From CAMUQR01 sp963526735 (GTDB lineage: Bacteria > Patescibacteriota > Saccharimonadia > Saccharimonadales > Saccharimonadaceae): a stretch of DNA of 64,000 nt. A model generated the notes under the pieces. It made no database searches. It was given only the letters and a program-made list of their open reading frames with translations, and was not told the origin of the DNA. Shown here in pieces: positions 48,656 to 58,045 of the stretch. The position numbers and the translations under genes were made by a program. Every line of letters starts with the position of its first letter. Position 1 is the stretch's first letter. The stretch spans positions 1 through 64,000 of the forward strand of contig CAURNU010000003.1 of the NCBI GenBank assembly GCA_963526735.1, given 5' to 3'.

Positions 48656-50019
48656 TGAAAACGATTGATATTATCAAACGGGCTGGTCGGAACTTACGTC
48701 GGGCCAAGATGCGTACTTTTTTGACCAGTGTGGCGATTGCGGTGGGCGGTTTTGCGATTATGGCTTCGTTGATGGCGGGCGAGGGCGCGCGTCAGTATGT
48801 TGATCGGATTATTTCGAGCAATATTGACCCTAACGGATTAATTATTGCTAAGGATGAAAAGCTCGTTAGTATGCGCGTCAATGGCGGTATGGGGAATGAT
48901 CTAAAAGAATATAATCCCGACGCTATGGCTTATTATGGGCGCGATTATACTAGTTTAACACAGCAAGATTTAGATAAGCTACGAGCTCGATCTGATCTAA
49001 AAGATGTCTTGCCGATGTATAATATCACGCCTAAATACACTGTATTTGAGGCGGTCAAGGATAAAAAATATATCGCTTCAGTGATGGTTCATGATCACAC
49101 GACGAAGAGTGAACCACTCGCTGGCAAAAGTTTAGCTATTGGTCAGAAGTTAAATGACGATGAAGTGACTATTCCTGAGAGTTTTTTACAGACGCTCAAT
49201 AAAACAGCCGATCAGATGCTTGGTTCTAAAGTGACGATTACGGTGGCACAACAACCGCAAAAAGTTGATGAAGCAACTGTTCGGCGAATTTTTATGGAGC
49301 AAGGTGAGGCTGGCTTGCGGAAGTTGACTGAGGTTAAAACCCTTAATAAAGAGTTGACAATTACTGCAGTGCTTAAAAAATCACCAGATCAGATTTCTAA
49401 TATACCAATGATTCGGGTAAGTCAAAATGTAGCACGAGAATTGAGTGAGTTCAGCACGGTCGGTACTGAAATGCACCAAAAATATCTATTGGTGCAAGCG
49501 ACGGCTGTTTCCAAAACTCCCGAGAGTGTTAAACAATCACTTAAAGAGGCTGGTTATCATTCAATGACTTCCAAAGATATGCAGTCGATGATTTTCACCT
49601 TTGTTAACGTGCTACAAAACATCGTTATGGGATTTGGTGCACTAGCACTGATTGTTAGTATCTTCGGCATCGTCAACACTCAATATATTTCGGTATTGGA
49701 ACGTACTCAGCAAATTGGCTTGATGAAGGCACTAGGTGCTTCAAGACGCGATATTGCACGGTTATTTCGCTATGAAGCTGGCTGGGTTGGCTTCTTGGGC
49801 GGGCTCTTTGGCGTGACACTAGCTTATCTCGTGGCTGTGATTTTTAATCCGGCAATTTCCCAGGCTTTGAACTTCGGTAAGCATGATTTGTTGGTGTTTA
49901 AACTAGAGTTTGGTGTCGGCGTGATTGTCGTGCTGATGTTGGTGGCAATTGTGGCTGGCTTATTACCAAGTCGTAAGGCTGCAAAGCTCGATCCAATTGA
50001 AGCCCTGCGGACGGAATAA
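48655..50019 (+). CDS. ABC transporter permease (MacB/FtsX type)
   Basis: The 454-aa protein has the MacB topology: one N-terminal membrane segment (about 22-42), a large extracellular domain (about 50-315), and three C-terminal segments (about 322-345, 375-400, 418-440). The conserved QIGLMKALGASRRDI and the end LLPSRKAAKLDPIEALRTE are typical of the family. It pairs with the ATPase upstream. Taken with the DUF2207 and bactofilin-like proteins it may form an envelope complex; the cargo is not known. Confidence 0.9.
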   Translation: MKTIDIIKRAGRNLRRAKMRTFLTSVAIAVGGFAIMASLMAGEGARQYVDRIISSNIDPNGLIIAKDEKLVSMRVNGGMGNDLKEYNPDAMAYYGRDYTSLTQQDLDKLRARSDLKDVLPMYNITPKYTVFEAVKDKKYIASVMVHDHTTKSEPLAGKSLAIGQKLNDDEVTIPESFLQTLNKTADQMLGSKVTITVAQQPQKVDEATVRRIFMEQGEAGLRKLTEVKTLNKELTITAVLKKSPDQISNIPMIRVSQNVARELSEFSTVGTEMHQKYLLVQATAVSKTPESVKQSLKEAGYHSMTSKDMQSMIFTFVNVLQNIVMGFGALALIVSIFGIVNTQYISVLERTQQIGLMKALGASRRDIARLFRYEAGWVGFLGGLFGVTLAYLVAVIFNPAISQALNFGKHDLLVFKLEFGVGVIVVLMLVAIVAGLLPSRKAAKLDPIEALRTE

Positions 50020-50023
50020 GGCT

Positions 50024-50053
50024 GAGGTGTGCTCAGATAATTGAGCGCGCCTC
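50024..50053 (+). terminator. Hairpin at the end of the envelope operon
   Basis: GAGGTGTGCTCA and TGAGCGCGCCTC pair with two wobbles around GATAAT. The T tract is short, so termination strength is uncertain. Confidence 0.55.
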
Positions 50054-50080
50054 TATTATACAAAACGACAAAAACAGTTT

Positions 50081-50109
50081 TTGCTAAAAAAGTCAAATAA
50101 TAGTAAAAT
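50081..50109 (+). promoter_or_regulatory. Promoter giving a leaderless uppS mRNA
   Basis: TTGCTA (50081-50086), 17 bp, TAAAAT (50104-50109). The uppS ATG at 50117 comes 7 bases later. Confidence 0.75.
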
Positions 50110-50116
50110 TAGAATT

Positions 50117-50797
50117 ATGAACAACAGTGTGCAGTCAATTGGCTTTATCGTAGATGGCAATCGTCGTTGGGCGGTAGAACATGGTTTAAGTAAACTCGAC
50201 GGTCATAAATATGGTGCCGAGCGGGTGATGGACGTGATTGACTGGGCGTTTGAGTTGGGTGTGAAGCAACTGTGTTTTTATCTATTTTCAACTGAAAACT
50301 GGAATCGCACGCCAATTGAAGTCAAGGCACTAATGAGCTTGTTTGAGGTGCAGTTTAAGAAGTTTGCTGAGCAAGCACGACGCAAAGGGGCGCAGATTCA
50401 TTTTATTGGACGCAAAACAGACTTTTCATCAAAACTGCAAAAACTGATGGCGGAGCTGGAAGCAGAAACTGCTCATAACCAGCAAATTGAGATTTTTTTC
50501 GCGGTATCGTATGGTGGTCGGGCAGAAATTATTGAAGCGATTAAAACTTTACAGCCGGAGCAATTAGCGAATCTGACTGAACAAACTTTTGAATCAAGTC
50601 TATGGTCCGCGGGTCTAACTGACCCGGAATTAATTATTCGCACTGGTGGCGACCATCGCCTGTCGAACTTCCTTCTCTGGAAGTCTTCATACGCGGAACT
50701 AGTTTTTACGCAAACCAAGTGGCCGGATTTTTCGCAAGAAGAACTGCAATCAATTATCAAAAACTATCAACAAGTAAGAATTAATAAAGGAAAATAA
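50117..50797 (+). CDS. uppS: Isoprenyl (undecaprenyl) diphosphate synthase
   Basis: This cis-prenyltransferase makes the lipid carrier for peptidoglycan and other polymers. From the ATG at 50117 it has 226 aa. The catalytic Asp13 is in VDGNRRWA (MDGNGRWA is usual), followed by GHKYGAERV, STENWNR and the C-terminal RTGGDHRLSNFLLWKSSYAEL. An in-frame start at 50081 is rejected because it lies in the -35 box. serS follows after one base. In most bacteria uppS sits after frr, but here it has moved. Confidence 0.92.
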   Translation: MNNSVQSIGFIVDGNRRWAVEHGLSKLDGHKYGAERVMDVIDWAFELGVKQLCFYLFSTENWNRTPIEVKALMSLFEVQFKKFAEQARRKGAQIHFIGRKTDFSSKLQKLMAELEAETAHNQQIEIFFAVSYGGRAEIIEAIKTLQPEQLANLTEQTFESSLWSAGLTDPELIIRTGGDHRLSNFLLWKSSYAELVFTQTKWPDFSQEELQSIIKNYQQVRINKGK

Positions 50798-50798
50798 T

Positions 50799-52100
50799 AT
50801 GCTAGATATCAATTTTATTCGCGACAATCAAGATAAAGTCCAACAAAACGCTATCAACAAAGGTGTTGATGTGAGCGTAGCAGATTTGATCAAGTTGGAT
50901 GATCGACGCCGTGAACTACAAGCGCAGTTAGATAACTTGCGTCAAACCCGCAACCAAATCGCCGACCAAATCAAGCAAGCCGGCAAGCCGGATCAGGAGC
51001 TTATTGACAAAGGTAAATCGATCAAAGAGCAATTAACGGTACTAGAGTCTGACTTTAATCAGAATTATGAACAATATTTAGCGCTGTTGAAGCGTGTTCC
51101 GAATATGGCACTTGCTAGTGTGCCAGTTGGTCTGACTGAGGATGAAAACGTGCTTGACTACCAGGTGGGTGAACCAACCAAGTTTGATTTTGAACCAAAA
51201 AATCACTATGAAATTGCTAAAATTCGTGATTGGATTGATAAAGAGCGAGCGGCGCAGGTGGCTGGTGCACGGTTTGCTTATCTGAAGGGGGATTTAGTGA
51301 AATTGCAATTTGCAATTATCAACTTCGTGATGGACACGCTGAGTGATGAGGCGGTGATTGCACAAATTGTGCGTGATAATAATCTGAATATCAGCACTAA
51401 ACCATTTATGCCGATTTTGCCACCATATATGATTAAAACTGCACCGTATGATGCTATGGATCGACTTGAGCCTCGCGAAGATCGCTATAAGATTGAAGGT
51501 GAGGATTTATGGCTACAGGGCAGTGCGGAGCACGTTCTGGGAAGCATGCATGCTGGTGAAATTTTTGAAGAAGCGGAGTTGCCAGTGCGCTATCTCGGCT
51601 ATGCAACTAGCTTCCGTAAAGAAGCCGGAACTTATGGCAAGGATATGGAAGGGATTTTACGCATGCACCAGTTTGATAAACTAGAGATGGAAACCTTCAC
51701 GACTGCTGAAAAAAGCCACGACGAACACCGCTTGTTGGTGGCAATTCAGGAATATATGTTAAAAGCGCTCGAATTACCGTATCAAGTGATTAAAAAATGT
51801 ACTTTTGATATCGGTAAACCAAACGCTGCTGGCGTTGATATGGAAGTATGGTTACCAGGTCAGGGCAAATACCGTGAAACGCACACTGCTGACTATATGA
51901 CGGATTATCAAGCACGTCGTTTGCAAACGCGCGTCCGTCGTGCTAATGGCGAGCTAGAGTTAATCCATACGAATGATGCGACGGCTTTTGCGATTGGCCG
52001 GTTGCTGATTGCGATTATCGAAAACGGTCAAACTGCTGACGCCAAGGTTAAAATCCCAACCGTTCTACAAAATTATCTTGGTGGCCGAACAGAGATTTAG
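50799..52100 (+). CDS. serS: Seryl-tRNA synthetase
   Basis: The 433-aa class II enzyme has the N-terminal coiled-coil arm for the long variable loop of tRNA-Ser (about 30-105), motif 1 near PPYMIKTAPYDAM, motif 2 FRKEAGTYGKDMEGILRMHQF and motif 3 ATAFAIGRLLIAIIENGQ. TAAAGGAAA precedes the ATG at 50799. It is co-transcribed with uppS. No terminator hairpin follows before the hpf promoter. Confidence 0.95.
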   Translation: MLDINFIRDNQDKVQQNAINKGVDVSVADLIKLDDRRRELQAQLDNLRQTRNQIADQIKQAGKPDQELIDKGKSIKEQLTVLESDFNQNYEQYLALLKRVPNMALASVPVGLTEDENVLDYQVGEPTKFDFEPKNHYEIAKIRDWIDKERAAQVAGARFAYLKGDLVKLQFAIINFVMDTLSDEAVIAQIVRDNNLNISTKPFMPILPPYMIKTAPYDAMDRLEPREDRYKIEGEDLWLQGSAEHVLGSMHAGEIFEEAELPVRYLGYATSFRKEAGTYGKDMEGILRMHQFDKLEMETFTTAEKSHDEHRLLVAIQEYMLKALELPYQVIKKCTFDIGKPNAAGVDMEVWLPGQGKYRETHTADYMTDYQARRLQTRVRRANGELELIHTNDATAFAIGRLLIAIIENGQTADAKVKIPTVLQNYLGGRTEI

Positions 52101-52126
52101 GACGCGAGCTAAAACTTGATTACCTC

Positions 52127-52156
52127 TTGAGTGATGGTGAAGCTTTATGATAAAAT
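52127..52156 (+). promoter_or_regulatory. Promoter of hpf
   Basis: TTGAGT (52127-52132), 18 bp, TGA-TAAAAT (hexamer 52151-52156); the leader has GAAAGGAAA. Confidence 0.65.
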
Positions 52157-52183
52157 AAAGACAAGCAAAACTGAAAGGAAAAT

Positions 52184-52552
52184 ATGAACAAAGTTGAAAT
52201 TTCGACCATTAAATATGACGCCGATGATACCATTAAACAATACGCTGAGAAAAAAATCGGCCACACTTTGAAATATCTGCCACGTCATGCCAAGAAAAGC
52301 GCTAGCTGTCACGTCACTCTCGAGAAACTCTCAAAAAAGCGTGATGATCAGTATCAAGTTGAGGTGGCGATTACCGTTCCAGATAAGACTTTGACTGTCA
52401 CATCGAATGCCAGCACGATTTTGGCGGCGATTGATATTGCACAACCAAAAATCCTGTCGCAAGTACGCCGTTACAAAACCGAAACTGTTCCGCACATCGG
52501 CAAACGAGGCGTGTTCTCAAAGCTGAAAAATAAGTTTTTAAACCGCAAATAA
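52184..52552 (+). CDS. hpf: Ribosome hibernation factor (HPF/RaiA family, short form)
   Basis: The 122-aa protein has the HPF beta-alpha fold: VEISTIKYDADDTIKQYAEKKI at the start, CHVTLEKLSKKRDDQYQVEVAITV and the basic RRYKTETV near the end. It should bind the 30S decoding centre and silence ribosomes in slow growth. It lacks the C-terminal dimerisation domain of the long form. In Bacillus hpf lies just before secA, and here secA follows with three inserted inverted genes. Confidence 0.86.
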   Translation: MNKVEISTIKYDADDTIKQYAEKKIGHTLKYLPRHAKKSASCHVTLEKLSKKRDDQYQVEVAITVPDKTLTVTSNASTILAAIDIAQPKILSQVRRYKTETVPHIGKRGVFSKLKNKFLNRK

Positions 52553-52573
52553 TACGGAAGCCATATCTCAATA

Positions 52574-52607
52574 AAATATCACCTCGACTTAGTGCGAGGT
52601 GATATTT
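52574..52607 (+). terminator. Terminator of hpf
   Basis: AAATATCACCTCG and CGAGGTGATATTT form a 13-bp perfect stem. Confidence 0.85.
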
Positions 52608-52649
52608 GCGTAGTAAATAATGAGGCGCTGGTTTTTAGATTAAATATTA

Positions 52650-52680
52650 GACCAAAAACCCGCTAGCGGATACTAGCGGG
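52650..52680 (-). terminator. Terminator of rpmB
   Basis: On the minus strand CCCGCTAG and CTAGCGGG pair around TATCCG, followed by TTTTTGG. Confidence 0.83.
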
Positions 52681-52687
52681 CAAGGGG

Positions 52688-52885
52688 TTATTTTTTAATC
52701 AAACCTTTTTTGCGCAGAGTGCGGATAGCTTGGGTTGAAAGTGTCATGGTTACTTTTTTGCCGTCAACGGTCAGAGTTTTCTTCTGTAGATTTGGTTTAA
52801 AAACTCGTTTGGTTCGGCGTTGGGAAAAGCTGACATTGTGCCCAAACATTTTGCTTTTGCCGGTCAATTCACATTTTGATGCCAT
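52688..52885 (-). CDS. rpmB: 50S ribosomal protein L28
   Basis: The 65-aa basic protein begins MASKCELTGKSKMFGHNVS and has RRTKRVFKPNLQ, the L28 core, and ends in LRKKGLIKK. Only one of the zinc-type cysteines (Cys5) is visible. AAAGG lies about 9 bases before the ATG. Single-gene unit with its own promoter and terminator, inserted between hpf and secA on the other strand. Confidence 0.92.
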   Translation of the reverse strand: MASKCELTGKSKMFGHNVSFSQRRTKRVFKPNLQKKTLTVDGKKVTMTLSTQAIRTLRKKGLIKK

Positions 52886-52917
52886 TATTTTTACCTTTGT
52901 TTTAAATTATCCATGTA

Positions 52918-52946
52918 ATTTTACCTGATTTACTGCTAAAAGTCAA
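52918..52946 (-). promoter_or_regulatory. Promoter of rpmB
   Basis: On the minus strand TTGACT (52946-52941), 17 bp, TAAAAT (52923-52918). The -35 touches the end of the upstream glycosyltransferase gene. Confidence 0.8.
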
Positions 52947-52947
52947 A

Positions 52948-54228
52948 TCAGAACCAACGTTTGTGTTTTTTGGCGGGGGTGGGGCGATCAGCGATGACTG
53001 CTTCAAAAAGCTCAATCATCTTACGGGTTTGTTCCAGCTCGGAGAATTGTTGAGCGCGGGCCTGAACCGCTTTCGACATGGCCCGATATTGATCCGTCGG
53101 CAGAGATAGTAATTGAATAATCGTATTCGCTAGATTTCGCGGGTTATTGCGGGCAAACATACCAGTTTGGTTGGGGATGAGCAGTTCGCTGACTTCGCGA
53201 TCGACTAAGATTAGTGGTAAGCCGGCCATGGCGGCCTCATGAACGACTAAGCCCTGAGTATCGGTAATGGATGGAAAGGCGAAGACGTCGCCAAGAGCAT
53301 AATAATCGCCTAGTTGATGGCGTGGAGCTTTACCAGTGAAAATGATTTTGTCGGCGTGGCGTTTGTGGCTGGCTTTTTCCTCGAGAATTGGGCGATATTC
53401 ATAATCACCAACTAATATCAGATATGTCTCAGGCATGGCATCATTAACACGATCAAAACAATCGACTAATAAATCGAGGTTTTTCTCAGCAGCGATTCGC
53501 CCAACATACAAAATTACCTTGGCGTCGTCAGGAATGCCAAGTTTAGCACGTAATTTCGAGCTGTTGGCGGTTGGTTTGATGGCGTCAACCCCAGTTGGCA
53601 GTAGCTCAACACGACTTTGGGTTTTCCAGGCAATCAGTTGTTTTTGCTTTTTGCGCGACAGAGCAATCACTGCGTCGCAGTTGTTATGGAGCATAGTGAC
53701 GCAGTTTTTGACCAGACTTTGTGAGAATTTGATGTTGGTTTTGCGACGATGGCGCAGGTCGTTGGCGATATTAGCAAGAGCTTTGCCACCGCCTTTAAGT
53801 GAAACGGTAGCGATACCAGTCAGAGCTAGCACGCCAGGCATAGCCTCAGGATAGAGGCGAACATATTCGTAAACATCGGTGGAATATTGCGTGACGAGCG
53901 GTAGGTTGAACTTTTTAGCAGCCGCGATACCCAGTAGGCCGACTTGACTAGGGGTGAGAACTAGAATGATATCGAGTTTTTGACGTTTGATTTTACGCAG
54001 TTCAACCGCTGGGAAGAAAATACTAGTCAAATAATCATCATAAAATAAGCCTTGAATAGCTGGGAAGCGGACAACGTTAGGCTTAGTCTCTTTGTAACGA
54101 AACGGTTTTGGCGCAAAAATCACCACCTCATGACCGAGTTTTTTAAAATTAGTTTCTAAAATATCAATCACGGCTACCACGCCATTGACTTGAGGTTTAT
54201 AATAATCGCTAAAAATTCCAATCCGCAT
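52948..54228 (-). CDS. Glycosyltransferase family 4, possible diacylglycerol glucosyltransferase
   Basis: The 426-aa GT-B protein begins IGIFSDYYKPQVNGVVAVI, as in glycolipid synthases, and has the donor-binding region ILYVGRIAAEKNLDLLVDCF and AFPSITDTQGLVVHEAAMAGLPLILVD with the late Glu of the EX7E motif. The C terminus is basic (KKHKRWF). It should use a nucleotide sugar, perhaps UDP-glucose from GalU. The similarity to 1,2-diacylglycerol 3-glucosyltransferases is from recall of the family pattern and needs a search. Its start touches the end of the upstream glycosyltransferase. Confidence 0.85.
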   Translation of the reverse strand: MRIGIFSDYYKPQVNGVVAVIDILETNFKKLGHEVVIFAPKPFRYKETKPNVVRFPAIQGLFYDDYLTSIFFPAVELRKIKRQKLDIILVLTPSQVGLLGIAAAKKFNLPLVTQYSTDVYEYVRLYPEAMPGVLALTGIATVSLKGGGKALANIANDLRHRRKTNIKFSQSLVKNCVTMLHNNCDAVIALSRKKQKQLIAWKTQSRVELLPTGVDAIKPTANSSKLRAKLGIPDDAKVILYVGRIAAEKNLDLLVDCFDRVNDAMPETYLILVGDYEYRPILEEKASHKRHADKIIFTGKAPRHQLGDYYALGDVFAFPSITDTQGLVVHEAAMAGLPLILVDREVSELLIPNQTGMFARNNPRNLANTIIQLLSLPTDQYRAMSKAVQARAQQFSELEQTRKMIELFEAVIADRPTPAKKHKRWF

Positions 54229-55259
54229 TACTTCTCCTGGTCACCGTTTAATAATTGTTGATAAAATACCATGAGCTTGTCAATGGCTGTTTCGACGTCA
54301 AAACGCTTGGCGATGAGCGCTGATTTGGCTTGATAATCACGTCGCAATTGGTCGTCATTTATGACTTGTTGGGCTAACTCATAAAAATCAGCATCGGTTT
54401 TGGCGAGTAGCACATCTTGACCAAAAGTATCGTGGTAATTAGGGATATCACGCAAAATAATCGGTAAACCGCTAGCGGCAGCCTCGATGACGCACATCGG
54501 ATGATTTTCCTGCTCGGCTGGCAAAATAAACAAATCGGCGACCGCGTAATATTTTTTGACTTGTTCAAGTGGAATCACGCTGGTAACCGTCATATTATTG
54601 GGCACAGATTTAATTAGTTGTTCCATGGCTTTATGGTCAGCGCCAAGATTTTTAAAAGGAATCCCGCCAACCCAGAAAAAACGCACGTCGGGCATTTTTT
54701 TAGCCATTTCGACTAAAATATCAAAGCGCTTACGAGGTTGCACTTGGCCATTGCCGATAATGACAAATTGTTCAGGTTGAATCTGCAATTCTTGACGAGC
54801 TTGAGCGCGCTCAGCATCTGAAAAACGATATTTGCTGGTGTCAATAGAATTATAGAGCACATCGGTATTGGTTAATTTCATGTTGTTAATTAGCTCGTCT
54901 TTGACCATACCAGAGCAGGCGAGGACTAAATCAGCGCGTCCGTAAAAGCGTTTGAGCCACCATGTACCAAGCGGTCGCCAGTATTTAGCGCCGACGATTG
55001 AACCGATGAAGCTATCTGGTACGAGGTGGCCAGAGACGACTTTTTTGCCATCTGGTTTGTTTAAAAACTTCCAAGCGAACGTGCCCATGGTGTGAATATG
55101 AATAATGTCGGCTTTGACTTGTTTGTCGTTGATATGAAGCTCAATATCGGGTCGTCGTTGCAGGCCGTCACGCATTTCGATATACGCGGTATGAACGCCG
55201 TGGCCTTTGACGGAGAATTCAGTTTCGGAGATAATATTGACGATTAATGGTTTTGTCAT
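54228..55259 (-). CDS. Glycosyltransferase family 4 (second of a pair)
   Basis: From the ATG at 55259 the protein has 343 aa. It begins LIVNIISETEFSVKGHGVHTAY, and has IIGNGQVQPRKRFDILVEMA, FILPAEQENHPMCVIEAAASGLP, and a helical end. The motif ENHPMCVIEAA holds the EX7E glutamates. The N terminus recalls enzymes that add a second sugar to monoglucosyl-diacylglycerol in Gram-positives. A start at 55280 is also possible; the later ATG was chosen because TATAGT ends 6 bases before it. The gene overlaps the next by one base, so both act together. Confidence 0.82.
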   Translation of the reverse strand: MTKPLIVNIISETEFSVKGHGVHTAYIEMRDGLQRRPDIELHINDKQVKADIIHIHTMGTFAWKFLNKPDGKKVVSGHLVPDSFIGSIVGAKYWRPLGTWWLKRFYGRADLVLACSGMVKDELINNMKLTNTDVLYNSIDTSKYRFSDAERAQARQELQIQPEQFVIIGNGQVQPRKRFDILVEMAKKMPDVRFFWVGGIPFKNLGADHKAMEQLIKSVPNNMTVTSVIPLEQVKKYYAVADLFILPAEQENHPMCVIEAAASGLPIILRDIPNYHDTFGQDVLLAKTDADFYELAQQVINDDQLRRDYQAKSALIAKRFDVETAIDKLMVFYQQLLNGDQEK

Positions 55260-55340
55260 GTTTTTACTATAAATTGGCATCTGTTGTTAAATAAGATATT
55301 ATTATTATACTACATTTTGCAGTTGTGTGATTTTTACACT

Positions 55341-55368
55341 TTTAAAAAAGGTCAAAAAATCGTATAAT
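55341..55368 (+). promoter_or_regulatory. Promoter of secA
   Basis: TTTAAA (55341-55346), 16 bp, TATAAT (55363-55368). The leader is about 40 bases with GAAGGGA at 55402-55408. Confidence 0.6.
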
Positions 55369-55414
55369 TTAAGACAAAGTTTTTATAAGTTTAAAAATAT
55401 TGAAGGGAAATACC

Positions 55415-58030
55415 GTGAGCAAGGGGAAAATATTAAAACGAATTTTTGGTGACCCGCAGGCGAAGGCTCTGCGTCGAATTAAAACAAAAGTCAAAGAAAT
55501 CAATGACTTGGCGCCAAAATATCAGAAAATGTCCGATCAAGACCTGGTAGCACAAACTGACAAATTAAAAAAAGATTTAGCTAAAAAAACACTTGATAAA
55601 ATCTTACCAGAGGCGTTTGCAGTGGTACGTGAAGCCAGCGACCGTGTACTGAAAATGCGTCATTTTGACGTTCAGCTAATCGGTGGTATTGTTCTACACG
55701 AAGGCAATGTTGCCGAAATGAAAACTGGTGAAGGTAAGACGCTGGTGGCGACTTTGCCGGTTTACCTCAATGCGCTGGAAGGTAAAGGCGTGCACGTGGT
55801 GACCGTCAATGACTACTTGGCAAAACGTGATGCTGGCTGGATGGGTCAAGTTTATGATTTCTTAGGTGTGAGTGTTGCGGTGATTGTGGCTGATGAGTCG
55901 TATATTTATGACAAAGATTATTCAAACGATAATTTCACTGATCCACGCATGAAAGCGTTGAAACCATGTACCCGTAAAGAAGCCTATATGGCGGACATTA
56001 CTTACGGTACGAATAATGAATTCGGTTTTGACTATTTGCGCGACAACATGGTCAATGACGCTGAATTACTTCGTCAACGTGAACTGAACTTCGCGATTGT
56101 CGACGAGGTTGACTCAATTCTGATTGATGAAGCGCGAACTCCGTTAATTATTTCGTCGCCAGCTGGTGATAATCCCGATAGCTACAAACAATTTGCGAGT
56201 GTCGTTAGTAAATTAAACAAAGACGATTACGAAATTGACGAAAAACGTCGTTCAGTGTCGCTGACCGATGATGGTATCGAAAAAATCCAAAATATTCTCG
56301 GCGTCGAAAATCTTTATAGCCCAGAACATGTGCGGTTGGTTTACCACCTTAATCAAGCCTTGCGTGCCGAAACTTTATTTAAACGTGACAAAGATTACGT
56401 GGTAACGACGAATGGTGAAGTCGTAATTGTTGATGAACACACTGGTCGGTTGATGGACGGCCGTCGTTATAACGAGGGTTTGCACCAAGCCATTGAGGCT
56501 AAGGAAAATGTGCCAATTCTCGAGGAGAGCATGACTTTGGCAACAATTTCATTCCAGAATTATTTCCGTTTGTATAAAAAACTTTCAGGTATGACTGGTA
56601 CAGCCATGACTGAGGCGGAGGAGTTTCAGCAGATTTATAGCTTAGACGTGATTGAAATTCCATCGAACAAGCCACTGGCACGTGAAGACAAGCCAGATTT
56701 GATTTTCAAAACCGAACGAGCGAAGATTTTAGCGGTGGTTGAGGCAATTAAAGAGCATCACTCAGCTGGTCGACCAGTGTTGGTGGGCTCTGGTTCAATC
56801 GAAAAAAACGAAGTGATTGCGACTTATCTCGACCAGGCTGGTTTGCCGTACGAACTGCTTAACGCGAAAAACAACGAGCGCGAGGCGGCAATTGTTGCTA
56901 AGGCTGGTGAAAAAGGCGCAATTACATTGGCAACCAACATCGCTGGTCGTGGTACCGACATTGTCTTAGGCGAAGGCGTTAAGGAATTGGGCGGTTTGGT
57001 GGTGATCGGTTCAGAGCGTCACGAATCACGCCGAATTGATAATCAGTTGCGCGGTCGCAGTGGTCGTCAGGGTGACCCAGGCGAGAGTCAATTCTTTGTG
57101 TCGACAGAAGATGATTTAATGCGTATTTTTCAAGGTGAACGAATTGCGCTCTTAATGGATCGTTTAAATATTGATGAGTCAATTCCAATTAAAAACAGTG
57201 CGCTATCGAAGTTGTTAGAATCATCCCAGCGCCGAGTTGAAGGTTTTAACTTCGACACCCGCAAAAACGTGGTGCAATACGACAACGTCATTAACCGTCA
57301 CCGCAAAGTGGTGTATGGTATGCGCCGTAAGATTTTGGAAGGGGAAGATATTGCCGATGAAATCACTCGTTTGATTAATGAAAAGACTAAAGATCTAGCT
57401 TTCTTGCCAGCCAAGATTAATCCGAAATTTGTTGAGAATTTTACAACAATTTTGCCACGAGTTAGTGAAGATGTATTTGAAGAAATCGGTCAAATCAAAA
57501 AAGACAAAGAACGCTTAAATGCTACTCGCAAGCTTCTCAAAGAAGTCTATGCCGAAAAAGAAGCAGAATTTACTCCAGAGTTAATGCGCAAAATCGAGCG
57601 TGAAGTCTATATGCAGGTGCTAGACGTGCTGTGGATGCAACACCTCGAGAATATGCAACACTTGCGTGAGGGTATTCACTGGCGCAGTATCGGTCAGCGT
57701 GATCCACTAGTGGAATATCGAGCTGAATCTCAGAAGCTGTTTGAAGCGGTGCAGATGTCATTGCGTGATGAAGTTCTCAAAACTATCTTAAATCTGTCGC
57801 AAAACCAGCTCAATCCGAGCTTAGTTGATGATGATTACCAGACGGAACTGACTAAAGCCGCCGAGGGTGCAGTCGAAAAAGGCGTCAATGAAATCTCTAG
57901 CCATAAAGGTGTCGGTGATGATGACTTTGGAGCAAAAACAGCAGTTAAAACTACTGTCAAAACCAAGAATTATGATCGTAAAAAGAAAAAAACTGAGCGT
58001 AAAAACCGCAAAAAAGGTCGCCGTAAATAG
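55415..58030 (+). CDS. secA: Preprotein translocase ATPase SecA
   Basis: SecA drives proteins through SecYEG. From the GTG at 55415 it has 871 aa. Walker A lies in MKTGEGKTL, Walker B in IVDEVDSILIDEARTPL, followed by the preprotein cross-linking domain, the second nucleotide-binding fold with TNIAGRGTDIVLGEG and the scaffold and wing domains. The C terminus ends in a Lys/Arg-rich tail and lacks the Cys zinc motif found in many SecA proteins. The GTG is preferred to an upstream TTG at 55400 because GAAGGGA lies between them. Confidence 0.96.
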   Translation: MSKGKILKRIFGDPQAKALRRIKTKVKEINDLAPKYQKMSDQDLVAQTDKLKKDLAKKTLDKILPEAFAVVREASDRVLKMRHFDVQLIGGIVLHEGNVAEMKTGEGKTLVATLPVYLNALEGKGVHVVTVNDYLAKRDAGWMGQVYDFLGVSVAVIVADESYIYDKDYSNDNFTDPRMKALKPCTRKEAYMADITYGTNNEFGFDYLRDNMVNDAELLRQRELNFAIVDEVDSILIDEARTPLIISSPAGDNPDSYKQFASVVSKLNKDDYEIDEKRRSVSLTDDGIEKIQNILGVENLYSPEHVRLVYHLNQALRAETLFKRDKDYVVTTNGEVVIVDEHTGRLMDGRRYNEGLHQAIEAKENVPILEESMTLATISFQNYFRLYKKLSGMTGTAMTEAEEFQQIYSLDVIEIPSNKPLAREDKPDLIFKTERAKILAVVEAIKEHHSAGRPVLVGSGSIEKNEVIATYLDQAGLPYELLNAKNNEREAAIVAKAGEKGAITLATNIAGRGTDIVLGEGVKELGGLVVIGSERHESRRIDNQLRGRSGRQGDPGESQFFVSTEDDLMRIFQGERIALLMDRLNIDESIPIKNSALSKLLESSQRRVEGFNFDTRKNVVQYDNVINRHRKVVYGMRRKILEGEDIADEITRLINEKTKDLAFLPAKINPKFVENFTTILPRVSEDVFEEIGQIKKDKERLNATRKLLKEVYAEKEAEFTPELMRKIEREVYMQVLDVLWMQHLENMQHLREGIHWRSIGQRDPLVEYRAESQKLFEAVQMSLRDEVLKTILNLSQNQLNPSLVDDDYQTELTKAAEGAVEKGVNEISSHKGVGDDDFGAKTAVKTTVKTKNYDRKKKKTERKNRKKGRRK

Positions 58031-58045
58031 TTATTAAGGAGGGTT

